This document shows positions 34,867 through 44,900 of a stretch of 64,000 nt of DNA, in pieces (position 1 is the first letter of the stretch; each line of letters opens with the position of its first letter). The stretch is from the NCBI GenBank assembly GCA_002794775.1, contig NBAY01000031.1:310001-374000 (forward strand), given 5' to 3'. The notes below the pieces were generated by a model. That model was not told where the DNA came from. It did no database searches and saw only the letters and a list, made by a program, of their open reading frames with translations. The position numbers were made by a program, and so were the translations under genes. This DNA comes from Porodaedalea pini. Taxonomy: Eukaryota; Basidiomycota; Agaricomycetes; Hymenochaetales; Hymenochaetaceae.

Positions 34867-34893
34867 TGTATTAACAACCTCTAAAACGCAGTG
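34867..34893 (-). repeat. Right TIR of the CACTA-like element
   Basis: It ends CTCTAAAACGCAGTG on the plus strand, the inverted partner of the left TIR, followed by the AAT target duplication. Confidence 0.88.
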
Positions 34894-34896
34894 AAT

Positions 34897-37143
34897 GATA
34901 CTGTCTTTTTATCAAATGACTTTCAACTCTTTTTAGACAGTCAAGGAACTATGCGAAAACTAACTGTACATGATACTCCACAACAAAATGGTGTAGCTGA
35001 GCGAACTCATCAAACAATACTAAATCAAGTTAGATCAAACTTACTAGGACATAAATTACCGGACAAGCTCTGGGGAGAAGCCGTTAACTACTCAACCTTT
35101 ATACATAATAGAACTCCTAAAGTGGCAATTAACTTTATCTCTCCATACTTTAAGCGATTTAATAAAGCTTATATTTTTGATAACTTACATGAATTTGGCA
35201 CTCATGTCATTTTCAGAGAAGAAAATACTAATAAACTAACTCCTAAAGGATCCTACGGCCGATGGCTATGTTGGGATGAAGAAAGTAAAGGACATAGAAT
35301 TTATCATGATCAGAAAATAACTGTTGAAAGAAATGTCCAATTTCTCGAAGTCGCACCTTCTCGAATTGAAGGGGAGCAAACTGATACCCCACTAGAAAAC
35401 AACCAAAACAATCCTACTGAACCTACTGAACCAAGAAAATCAGAGCGACAAAGAAAACCAACTAAACGTTCTAGAGGACTCGACTATACTGAAGAACTTA
35501 ACCTCGCTATTTACTTAACTGAATTCAATGAATTCAATAATGAACAACTTGGCGACCCCATCACTTTTCAACAAGCAATTAAGCGACCAGATGCACTTAG
35601 ATGGGCTAAAGCCATGAAAGATGAAATTGAAACATTGAAAGAAAGACAAACTTGGGAATACGTTTACCCACCTACTAATGCAAATATCATTGGCACTAGA
35701 TTTGTTTACAAAACTAAACGGTTAGCCGATGGCCGAATTGACAAATACAAAGCAAGACTAGTTGTGCAAGGATATGCGCAACAAGAAGGAATTGATTTTT
35801 ACTCAGATGACCTATTTGCACCAGTAGCACGACTCAGTACTGTGCGAACTATACTTTCCTGGGCAGCAACTAATGACTATGAAATACATCAAATAGATAT
35901 CAAGTCAGCCTACTTGTATGGCGAACTAGAAGATGGTGAAGAAATTTACATCAAACCACCACCAGGATATAATAAACTATTACCTGACTTGAAACCTGGA
36001 CAAATACTGAAATTAAAGAAAGCACTATACGGACTCAAACAAGCAGGAAGACGTTGGTACAAGAAACTAATGTCAATTTTAACTAAAATAGGATTAACTA
36101 GATCAGACAATGACAATGCAGTCTTTTTCAAAACAGAAAATAACAAAACTATACTTGTATTATTTGTACATGTCGATGACATTACAATAGCTGCAAAATC
36201 AACTCAACTATTGACTGAACTAAAAACTCAAATTGGAAATGAAGTTACTTATACTGACGGAAGTGAAATTCACTGGTTACTTGGAATTGAAATTAAGCGT
36301 AACCGTCAAACTAAAACTATAGCGTTAAAACAACAAAATTATATTGAAACTATTATCAGACGCTATAACTTAGAAAATGCTAAACTAAAGAATTCTCCTA
36401 TGGAGCCAGGGAGACAATTATCAACTGATGACGCACCAGCCGATGATGAAGAACTCACTTACATGGAAAAGGTACCTTACATGAACATGGTTGGAGCACT
36501 GCGATATGCAGCAGACTGTACCAGGCCAGATATTGCCTATACATGTGGAATACTCGCGAGATATTTAACTAACCCTGGTATTAAACATTTCGACGCCGCA
36601 AAACAATGTTTTCAATACTTACACTCAACTAAGGACTATTGGCTCATACTCGGCGGAACTGAAAATACTCAACTTACTGGATACACTGACTCTGATGGAA
36701 TGACAACTGAAGGGCATAAAGCCATATCCGGATACTTCTTTAAACTTGGCAATTCAATAACATCATGGTCAAGCAAGAGACAAACTTTAGTATCATTAGC
36801 CGTAGCTGAAGCTGAACTTATTGCACTAGCTTATGCGACTCAGGAGGCTATTTGGCTAAAAAGACTTGTGAATGAAGTTCTGCAGGCTTCATTTACACCT
36901 ACTACAATCTTTACTGATAATCAAGCTATTATTACTATGGCAACTGATCCTGAGCGTAAATATTCTCAAAGAACTAAACATATTGATATACGGAAAGATT
37001 TCTTTAGAGATCACATTGATAAAGGAACTATTACTGTTAAATACATTCCCACTGAACATAATATAGCAGACTTACTTACTAAAGCATTATCTGTAACTTT
37101 ACTCAAGCGCTTTGTAGAACAACTTAAACTAACGCGCGCTTGA
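34897..37143 (+). CDS. Copia gag-pol, 3' part
   Basis: This continues the integrase as DTVFLSNDFQLFL then TPQQNGVAERTHQTI (catalytic Glu), followed by an integrase C-terminal region (GYDP-like FGTHVIF..). The reverse transcriptase has FVYKTKRLADGRIDKYKARL, LYGELEDGEEIYIKPPPGY, YGLKQAGRRWY and the active site FVHVDDITIA (HVDD in place of YVDD). The Copia-type RNase H has LTGYTDSDGM, SWSSKRQTLVSLAVAEAEL, FTDNQAII and KHIDIRKDFFRD. The stop at 37141-37143 lies 7 bp before the 3' LTR. There are no frameshifts or stops, so the protein was functional until the DNA transposon landed. Confidence 0.93.
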   Translation, partial: DTVFLSNDFQLFLDSQGTMRKLTVHDTPQQNGVAERTHQTILNQVRSNLLGHKLPDKLWGEAVNYSTFIHNRTPKVAINFISPYFKRFNKAYIFDNLHEFGTHVIFREENTNKLTPKGSYGRWLCWDEESKGHRIYHDQKITVERNVQFLEVAPSRIEGEQTDTPLENNQNNPTEPTEPRKSERQRKPTKRSRGLDYTEELNLAIYLTEFNEFNNEQLGDPITFQQAIKRPDALRWAKAMKDEIETLKERQTWEYVYPPTNANIIGTRFVYKTKRLADGRIDKYKARLVVQGYAQQEGIDFYSDDLFAPVARLSTVRTILSWAATNDYEIHQIDIKSAYLYGELEDGEEIYIKPPPGYNKLLPDLKPGQILKLKKALYGLKQAGRRWYKKLMSILTKIGLTRSDNDNAVFFKTENNKTILVLFVHVDDITIAAKSTQLLTELKTQIGNEVTYTDGSEIHWLLGIEIKRNRQTKTIALKQQNYIETIIRRYNLENAKLKNSPMEPGRQLSTDDAPADDEELTYMEKVPYMNMVGALRYAADCTRPDIAYTCGILARYLTNPGIKHFDAAKQCFQYLHSTKDYWLILGGTENTQLTGYTDSDGMTTEGHKAISGYFFKLGNSITSWSSKRQTLVSLAVAEAELIALAYATQEAIWLKRLVNEVLQASFTPTTIFTDNQAIITMATDPERKYSQRTKHIDIRKDFFRDHIDKGTITVKYIPTEHNIADLLTKALSVTLLKRFVEQLKLTRA

Positions 37144-37150
37144 AGGGGAG

Positions 37151-37365
37151 TGTTGAACTATAAATAACTGACGGATACTTGCCTGAGCAAATATCCGTCA
37201 CTGGTCACATGACCGACTTCCAGAACTCCGACTATATGCTCATATGACTATGCACCATATGCTCACTATACTCTTTATAGTAAACTATTCAATTGTACTG
37301 TATATAAGGACGGGCACTCTCGCCCCTAATCTATAGCTTTGTCCCACTTTTCTGCTCGTCTAAGA
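37151..37365 (+). repeat. Copia 3' LTR
   Basis: This is the partner of 29316-29530. The polypurine tract GAAGGGGAG (37142-37150) precedes it and TSD TAAAG (37366-37370) follows. The LINE ORF2 frame runs into it from the right and meets a stop there. Confidence 0.93.
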
Positions 37366-37370
37366 TAAAG

Positions 37371-39513
37371 GAAGAGATCGTTGGTGAAAAAGGCCGTTTC
37401 GAACAAGTGAGAAGAAAGGGCAACAATTAAGGATGTGATGGACATCATGTTTGACGCACAATGGGTCTGGACACCGGGGTTCGAGGTTTCGATTATGCAT
37501 ATCGAGCGAGTTCAGCATTAAGCTGGCGGCGTGAGAAAGAACTAAGCGATGTATCTTTTTCCTTGGGGAAAGCTTCAAAAATGGACGAAAGGATCGCGTT
37601 GGGTAGAGGATGAACGAGGAAGGCTCGAGGATTGAGTGATGCCCCCAAAGATCGACGATGTTGGCTTTCCAGTCTCGAAGGAGATCAAGCTGTACTTGCG
37701 CATTCAAATTGGGTAAGGAATCCGGAATGGACTCGTGATCGGGTTTGGTAGCGGCATCTTTTGCGAGTTTATCGGCCTTAGAGTTGCCCAGTACTCCCTT
37801 ATGTGAGGGGAGCCACTGTATAGTGATGTGTGATGTGTCGTGGTGAAGGGCGAGGAAGATACCGCAAAGGCGGCGGAAAGTTATGATGAATTCCGCGTGC
37901 CGTGCGTCATTTGAAAAGATGAGTTCGACGCAATTAAGCGAGTCCGTAACAATGTGAATGTGGATGGGTGTGAAGCATTTCGCCAAAAGGAGGGAGATAC
38001 GTTGCATGGCTGCGATGAGCGCTTCCTGCTCCTCGAACAAGATGTTCGATCGAGAGTGCGCTGCTGAAGAAAAGACAGCAAGTTCTTTGTGATCATGCAT
38101 GATAACAAAACCGTGGCCACCGGTGTGGTTACCGTCAGCGTCGGGTATGATGGAGCCATCTGTAAAGATAAAATATTGGTAAGGAGGAGGGTGCAGGAAA
38201 AAGGAATTGAAATCGCGGATGGCGTGGTGACGTTGATCTGTTGAAGGAATGGGTGTCATGATAAGATGCGAATGAATCTGGGTGAAAGTAGGAAATGAAA
38301 CTAATTTCGGGATGGTGACATTAGGGAGGAGGGAGGTTGTCAAGTACTGGTTTGGAGCGGGAACGTGTTTTGAATGAGCGAAGTAGGATAATAAGAAACG
38401 TTGAGAAAGAGAGCGAATGAAAAGTTGAAGTGGGGGACATGACAAGAATGATTCTGCGACTGCGGGTTTGATGCTTTTGTGAAATATAGAGTGAAAAAAC
38501 TTATTCTGGACTGGTTGAAGAATAGAAGGGATGTCCGAGGATTCGGGAAAGAGGACTGCACCATAGATGGCGACTGAGCAGATCAGTCCAAAATATAAAA
38601 GTCTGGCGTATTGAAAGTATGCGCCGTTAGAACGATGAAATAGGAAAGCACATTGGTGAAGGGTAGAAAGCGCTTTGTTAGAGCGAGCCTGAAAATGAAG
38701 TTTGGGTGAAAGATTGTAAGAGAAGATTATACCTAACCATGTAAGATGTGTAGAAGGAGGTATAACACGATTATTGGGAAGAGATAATGAAGCGTTTGAC
38801 GAGGATGGGGAATCGTGAAGAAAAGAACGAAAAGTAAGAGACGCTCCTTGACGGTGCGGAAGAATATGTAAAAGTTCAATGGCATCCGGATCAATGGAAA
38901 GGCCAAGGGTTTGAAACTGAACGGATAGAAATTGGAACTGATTACGAAGTCGGACTAAGTTGGTCGAAATGCTGAGAGAGCGTGAATAAAGGAGGTGATC
39001 GTCCATGTAAGCGAGCAAAGGGCGATTTGGGCCGAAATGAGCGTTATAAGCTAGAATGGCATCTGCCGCAGCAAAGACTGAAATAAGGGGGGATAAAGGA
39101 GACCCTTGGGGGACACCTCTGTTCGGTTTGATAAAAGGAATGGAGAAGAAATTGTTGAAATGAAAGGAGATGGGTCTGTCCCGGAGCCAGACAGAAAGAA
39201 CGTGAATTAAGTTTGGATGAACATTGGAAATGATAAGTTTGTTAAGAAGGCGATTATGAGAAATGTTATCAAAAAAGCCTTGAATGTCAACGGTAAGAAT
39301 AGAAGTGATGAGGTAGCGGTGCCGATGGAAAACGCCTCGATCTTTGCCGCTGGTAATGAATGGCTGGGTTAGAATGGTAGAAAGTAAATCATAGCAAGCA
39401 GTAAGGGAGGAACAATGTTTCCAGCACCCGTGCTGGGCGTCCGGTAGAAGGTTCTGAATTTCAAAGAAAGGTTGTAGAAGGTTAAAAAGAACGTGTTCAA
39501 AAAGTTTGCCAAT
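37371..39513 (-). CDS. LINE ORF2 middle part: RT palm and RNase H
   Basis: Read on the minus strand from the Gypsy insertion point, the frame opens IGKLFEHVLFNLLQ. It shows RT blocks VDIQGFFDNISHNRL, NRGVPQGSPLSP and the active site LAYMDDHLLYS (about 39015-38985). A second half contains RNase H: FIFTDGSIIPD, EEQEALIAAMQRIS, TDSLNCVELIF and WLPSHKGVLGNSKADKLAKDA (about 38190-37740). A Cys/His cluster near the C-terminus (CPDPLCVKHDVHHILNCC) is usual for fungal Tad-like LINEs. The frame is open up to the Copia LTR and continues, displaced, at 29310. Confidence 0.9.
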
Positions 39514-39518
39514 GGTAT

Positions 39519-39968
39519 TGTCATGGATGCTTTTTAATTATTTTATTCTCTTATCATTTTCCCTTATCTTATCTTATCATATCTTATCCACTCATTACTA
39601 ATCACACCTATTTCGACTTACTCATATCCATTACGCCCCTTTCTCACACTGTCATTATTCACTGACTGATACTATGACGCTATTGTTCTACGAAGTTCCA
39701 TGACATTCTTTCATCTATCTTTATGTAGTAGCTAATTCCCTGGTCCGTGCACAGCCGCTGCAGGGTATATAAGTAGGTAGTCCTCCTGTACTTATCCCTT
39801 AGTTTCGACCTGGTCAATTCTACCTGGCTACGTCCAGAAAGCTGTCCCCTTACCTCTACGCTGTGTCAGTTCCCCTGGCTCACCGTTCTCTCTCTCTTCT
39901 CCCTCCTCCTCTGACTGAGTTCCGCGTGACCCGGCTACCCCTTGCGTACCCATAGTCCGTCGCTGACA
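39519..39968 (+). repeat. Gypsy 5' LTR
   Basis: The LTR is 450 bp, with TATA box TATATAAG at 39766-39773. A pyrimidine-rich R/U5 region follows. The TCTTATC repeats at about 39550-39590 are microsatellite-like. Confidence 0.93.
39801..39811 (+). promoter_or_regulatory. Predicted self-primer (transcript 5' end)
   Basis: AGTTTCGACCT lies 35 bp after the start of the TATA box, where transcription is expected to begin. It is the exact reverse complement of 39971-39981, just downstream of the LTR. The same sequence is in the right LTR at about 46339-46349. Confidence 0.7.
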
Positions 39969-39970
39969 CA

Positions 39971-39981
39971 AGGTCGAAACT
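39971..39981 (+). promoter_or_regulatory. Gypsy primer-binding site, self-complementary
   Basis: AGGTCGAAACT begins two bases after the LTR end and pairs perfectly over 11 nt with 39801-39811. There is no TGG start as for a tRNA 3' end. This matches the Tf1/sushi self-priming arrangement. Confidence 0.7.
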
Positions 39982-40823
39982 TACCCCTACCGCCTTGCGC
40001 ATTCTCAGTCACCGACGCCAAGCTGGCTCTGAACATTCGCATCTCCTACCGACAACAATCTCTCTACCGCGCTACCATCTACACCTTTACCTGTACCCCA
40101 CAAATCACTCTCACCATTGAACTCTTCCTACTATCTATCATCATCACTCTCAACCCCCATCTTGTCCAACAATCTCAAAACCGTCCACTACCTGTCCGTA
40201 ACCCCAAACTCTAGACCAACATTCTTATCCGATGCATCCGACGACTTGGACTGCGACCCCGACTATGATCGCTTCGACCCACACCTGTTCTCAGATCGAT
40301 CTCACGTGCATCAATCAGGCCGATATGTTGTTAATTCTTTACCTTCATTATTAAACTCACTTGTCTCATAACCCGCCGTCCTCTTTCTATTCGATCAACC
40401 AGTGCTCATTTGAGAGGGGGTAACGTTGAGTCCGACCCACTCGAGAGTAGCTACCAGGCCTTGGGGGTGATCTTTGGAAAGGTCCCTTGGCGCCCGTTGG
40501 AGTCTTCACAGAGGAAGATCCGGGTTTGATCAGCAAGTGAAAGTCGACCACCACATCCGGAATTTTGTTACAGCGCTCAATCAGATCTGCAGGCATCCGC
40601 ACCACCTGTCGGCTGGCAGTGTTGTTTCTGACTTGAGCTGGCTCCACACCCGTACGCTCGATCGTCTGGATCAGCGGCACAGCGGTGGAATACACCACCA
40701 GAAGACACTGCCGACGCTGTCCTTGCACAACTACCACCACTGACCGATGACGACCTAGTACGCCTAGACGACGAGCTAGGAGCCCACCAACCACCCCACC
40801 CATCACCAACACCATCGCCTATC

Positions 40824-41909
40824 ATGGCGGAACCCCAAGCCCCAGTCACGCCGGCGGCCGGAGCTCCGATGATCTCAAACGACATGATGCAGGAGATCAT
40901 CAACGCGCTACATGGCCTGGGATTACTAGCAACCCCCACGCCAGCAGCCGCAGCAGCACCTGTCCCTCCACCAACAAGCCGCAGTGGAGGAAGACACATC
41001 GCCAAACCCGAGGCATTCAACGGGCGAGACTATAAGAAGTTCGAACGTGCTATCACCCTTTACGTTGAAGCTAACGCAGAGGACTTCGTGAACGACAAGG
41101 ACTACTTCCTTTTCGTGTTATCGTTCATGACAGAAGGCTCGGCCGCACTCTGGGCACAGAACTTCCTGGAAAGCATCAAAATGGATGGCTATCTGATCTT
41201 TTCACTTGTCAGTCGCCAGAAGTTCAACGAACAACTGGAGAAAGCGTTCGGAGATCCGAACGAACACATGAACGCCATGCAGAAATTGGACAGCTGGAAA
41301 CACACCCGGGACATCACAGCCGACCAATTCTTCCAGCAGTTTGATATCTATTGCCGTGCAGCAGGATACAGCGATGACGCCAAAAATGACGACACCCTCA
41401 TCCACAAACTGACGAAAGCCTTGGATAGAGAGATTGTATACCGGATCGAAATGAGTGACACAGTCCCAACCATGTACAAAGGCTGGCAAGAAAAAGCCAT
41501 TCGATTTGACAACGCTAGACGTCAGATGAAGGCCATTGAACAAATGCGCACTGCCCCGTCCAGACCTCAGGCACCCCCACCAAAACCTGCCCAGACATTC
41601 GCACCTAGAATCCCCAAAAGGCGCGATGCCACCAGAGTCACATACGGAGGCATGGGGAAGCCGATGGACGTCTCACTCGAAGAGCTGAGGAAAGCAGGAC
41701 TCTGCTACTACTACAAAGAATCTGGGCATCTACAGAGGAATTGCCCAATGCAGAAGAAGGTGATAAGGGCTGTGTTGGTGGGGATGGAACCCCGAGAGAG
41801 AAAAGTCTGGGCAGATGAGACCACGACGCTCAAGGAGTCAGACTTTGTGGAGGAAGAAGAGGAGGCGCTCTTTGAGCAGGAGTTGGATTTTGCGGAACCC
41901 CAGCAGTGA
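40824..41909 (+). CDS. Gypsy Gag
   Basis: The 361-residue gag begins MAEPQAPVTPAAGAP. The retrotransposon capsid domain (about residues 60-235) contains KPEAFNGRDYKKFERAITLY, FMTEGSAALWAQNF and ADQFFQQFDIYCRAAGY. The nucleocapsid knuckle reads CYYYKESGHLQRNC (about 41700-41741). The second zinc ligand, normally Cys in C-x2-C-x4-H-x4-C, is Tyr (TAC for TGC), so this copy cannot bind zinc properly. Gag ends at TGA 41907-41909, overlapping the pol frame. The long leader (39982-40823) has no supported function. Confidence 0.88.
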   Translation: MAEPQAPVTPAAGAPMISNDMMQEIINALHGLGLLATPTPAAAAAPVPPPTSRSGGRHIAKPEAFNGRDYKKFERAITLYVEANAEDFVNDKDYFLFVLSFMTEGSAALWAQNFLESIKMDGYLIFSLVSRQKFNEQLEKAFGDPNEHMNAMQKLDSWKHTRDITADQFFQQFDIYCRAAGYSDDAKNDDTLIHKLTKALDREIVYRIEMSDTVPTMYKGWQEKAIRFDNARRQMKAIEQMRTAPSRPQAPPPKPAQTFAPRIPKRRDATRVTYGGMGKPMDVSLEELRKAGLCYYYKESGHLQRNCPMQKKVIRAVLVGMEPRERKVWADETTTLKESDFVEEEEEALFEQELDFAEPQQ

Positions 41910-44900
41910 ACACGGCACTGACTGGGATAGGTTCAGTTTCAGTTTTTCAAACGGCCATTTTTGATAATTCTATGGACTCTGTAGATAATTTAGATAAAAC
42001 ACAAAAAAATGTAAAAAGCAATGTCACTCGCAAAAATATTCCTTCTGTTCCTGTACCAGTAGCTAGTAGTGTAGATATGCCTACATGTAACAACACTTCT
42101 ACCTCATCATCTTGTTCTACTCCTGTGTCAAAAAATCATGTAAAACCCTATTCCGAAACTTTTAATTCTATTTCTTCCTTGGCCGGAACTGAACCGAAAT
42201 CCGTGAAAAATGAAAACTCGTCGAAACAAGCTGAGAGGAAGTCCCGGAGAGATCGCCCTGTCCCCTTTACTGCCCCATGGGTGGTACAGCGTCTCAAAGA
42301 GGATAAACTCAAAAGTGCTTTAACGACTCTCCGAGTGTGGATGAAACAGCAGAGGCATGCTGAAGCGAATGAAGAGACAGTGCGTCAAATCATTGCGCTA
42401 GAAGAATCAGATGCCGTGGCAGCTGTTAGGGACCTGAGGGGTCCGAAATGGTTCGTAAGAGGGTCTCGGGGGCAACAGCTCATGGTACCGATTCTCCTTC
42501 AAACGACCAACACCGGTAACCAGTTCAAGGTAGACGCCCTACTGGACAGTGGCTGCACTGGCTCGTGTATCAACCAATCCTTCGTCGAAAAGCATCAGAT
42601 CAGGACAAAAAAGACACCCATCCCAATCCGAGTCTATAATGCTGACGGCACGCTCAACAAGGACAGCTCGATCACAGAGTTTGTGGAAATGCGCATGACA
42701 ATTAAGGATCATTCAGAGCGCATCCACTTCGCAGTCACAGATCTAGGGAAAACAGATGTGTTCATCGGACATGAATGGTTAAAGCTGCACAATCCCAACA
42801 TCGACTGGCAAAAATCAACGATCGAATTTGATCGATGCCCCGATGTATGCGGCTATATCCGTAGTCTAGAGGACATTGATGCAGACCCTGATGAAAACCT
42901 TGATTTGGTGGAACTTGAAGACGGCGATCAGCTCTTCCTCTTCGATTGGGACAGGTACATTAAGTCCGATCCGAGAAAAGCGCTGAAGGTCAGACAACAG
43001 GTGCTCGAGGAAGTCCCAAACTATGTCAAAGAGTTCGCGGACATCTTCAGTGAACAGGAATTTGATCAGTTACCAGAGAGACGCCCTTGGGATCATGCTA
43101 TTGAACTCAAGCCGGGTTCAAAGCTCTCTGACTGTAAAATCTACCCGCTCAGTCCGTCCGAACAGGTGGCACTGGACGAATTCCTCACCGAAAACTTGAG
43201 AACTGGCCGTATTCATAACTCTCAATCTGAGATGGCATCCCCCTTCTTCTTCATAAAAAAGAAGGATGGCAAGCTTCGCCCCGTACAGGATTATCGCCGG
43301 CTCAACAAGATGACGGTTAGGAACAAATACCCGTTACCTCTAATCCAAGAGCTCATCGACAAAACAAAACAGGCAAAATTCTTCACGAAGCTTGACATAC
43401 GTTGGGGTTACAATAACATTTGGATTCGAGAGGGTGACGAGCATAAAGCCGCCTTCAGGACAAACCGCGGTCTATTCAAACCAACGGTCATGTTTTTTGG
43501 TCTCACAAACTCACCGGCAACCTTCCAAGGATTCATGAACGAGATCTTCCGAGAACTCGTCAATGATGGACACGTCATAGTCTACATGGATGACATTCTG
43601 ATCTTCGCACGAACTCGTGAACATCATGACAAACTCGTCCGACAAGTCCTGGAAGTGTTGCGAGCAAACTAGTTGTTCTTAAAGCCAGAAAAGTGCAGCT
43701 TTGCTCAAGAGACCGTGAACTATCTTGGGCATATCCTTGGCAACGGACAGATTCGCATGGATCCAGCCAAAGTGGCAGGTGTAAAAGATTGGCCAGTGCC
43801 TAAGAACAAGAAAGAACTACAGTCTTTCCTTGGGTTCTGCAACTATTACCGCCGCTTTATCCTAGCATTCAGTCATTATGCGAAGCCCTTGACAGTGTTG
43901 ACCAGAGATGTAGAGTGGAAGTGGGAGGTGGAGCAACAGGAGGCCTTTGAACGTCTGAAGCAGAAGCTCTGTGAAGAACCCGTACTCACAGTGCCTACTG
44001 ATGACAGTCAATTTCGGGTGGAGGCTGATTCGTCGCATTTTGCTAATGGCGCCATTCTGTCCCAATTCATTGACGGAAAGTGGCATCCAATCGCATACCG
44101 ATAGCAAGCGCTTAGCCAAGCAGAGCGCAACTATGAAATCTACGACAAAGAGATGTTCGCAATCATGTGTGCACTGGATGACTGGCGACAATATCTTCTA
44201 GGGGCAATGCAAACCTTCGAAATCTGGTCGGATCACCTCAACCTCCAGTATTTCCGAAAACCCCAGAAGATTAACCACCGACAAGCGAGATGGCTACAGG
44301 AGTTAGCGGACTACGACTTCAAACTGTTCCATAAACCAGGTGCCCTGATGACTAAGGCTGACCTCCTCTCAAGACGAGCGGATCATGAGAGGGGGGAGAA
44401 CGACAATATCGACATCGTTTTGCTCAAGCTGGACCTATTTGTAAACGAAACACTGCTAGAAGCGCTGGATGCAGACTTTGTTAAACGAATTAAAAGGGTA
44501 CGAAACAACAGGGACAGAGCAGTTGTGAAGGCGTTAGAGCAGAAGGAACGAGAATGGGATGAAGAAGAAGGGTTGTTGATGTGGAAGGGCAGGATCTACG
44601 TGCCGAAAGACCATAAACTCCGAGAAGACATCATTCGAAACCATCACGACAGCACGCTCGCAGGACACCCAGGACGCTACAAGACCCATGAGTTGATCAC
44701 ACGCAACTACTGGTGGCCGGGAATCCAACGAGATGTTCGAATATATGTCAAGGGATGCGATGCGTGCCAACGTACCAAGGCACACAGAGCGAAACCGCAT
44801 AATCCTCTGAACCCGAACAAGATCCCGAAAGGTCCTTGGGAAATCGTCACAGCAGACCTGATAGGTGAACTACCCGAGTCCAATGGACATAACGCAATCT

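Larger units (their letters stand above)
31946..34893. mobile_element. Non-autonomous CACTA-like DNA transposon with captured genes
   Basis: The 2948-bp insertion lies in the Copia integrase codons. The terminal inverted repeats start CACTGCGTTT and match at 25 of the first 27 positions (31946-31972 and 34867-34893). The flanking 3-bp duplication AAT lies at 31943-31945 and 34894-34896. CACTG termini plus a 3-bp TSD are typical of the CACTA/EnSpm group. Subterminal regions carry short repeated motifs in opposite orientation at the two ends, such as TTGTATAGGTG (32196-32206) and CACCTATACAA (34673-34683), and GTCTAGA/TCTAGAC sites, as expected for transposase-binding arrays. No transposase is encoded. 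The cargo is a ribosomal protein SA fragment and most of a threonyl-tRNA synthetase gene. Confidence 0.88.
29316..37365 (+). mobile_element. Ty1/Copia LTR retrotransposon
   Basis: The element is 8050 bp including an internal 2.9-kb insertion, so 5.1 kb on its own. The LTRs of 215 bp (29316-29530, 37151-37365) start TGTTGAAC and end TCTAAGA. TSD TAAAG lies at 29311-29315 and 37366-37370. A polypurine tract GAAGGGGAG directly precedes the right LTR. One gag-pol frame encodes gag, protease, integrase, RT and RNase H in Copia order. I found no difference between the two LTRs by eye, so the insertion is recent. Apart from the nested insertion the frame is open. Confidence 0.95.

Noticed and set aside
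31946..34893. Assigning the gene-carrying element to PIF/Harbinger or hAT
   Set aside because: The 3-bp AAT duplication is not the TWA of PIF/Harbinger or the 8 bp of hAT, and the ends start CACTG, which fits CACTA better.
34891..34896. Independent gene starting at 34891
   Set aside because: The first residues come from the transposon TIR and TSD; the frame is the second half of the Copia polyprotein.
37360..37370. Natural stop of LINE ORF2 at about 37360
   Set aside because: That stop is created by the Copia LTR; the frame continues at 29310 when the Copia is removed.
41870..41909. Canonical -1 slippery heptamer at the Gypsy gag-pol overlap
   Set aside because: No X-XXY-YYZ heptamer in the gag frame is visible in the short overlap, so the mechanism is left open.
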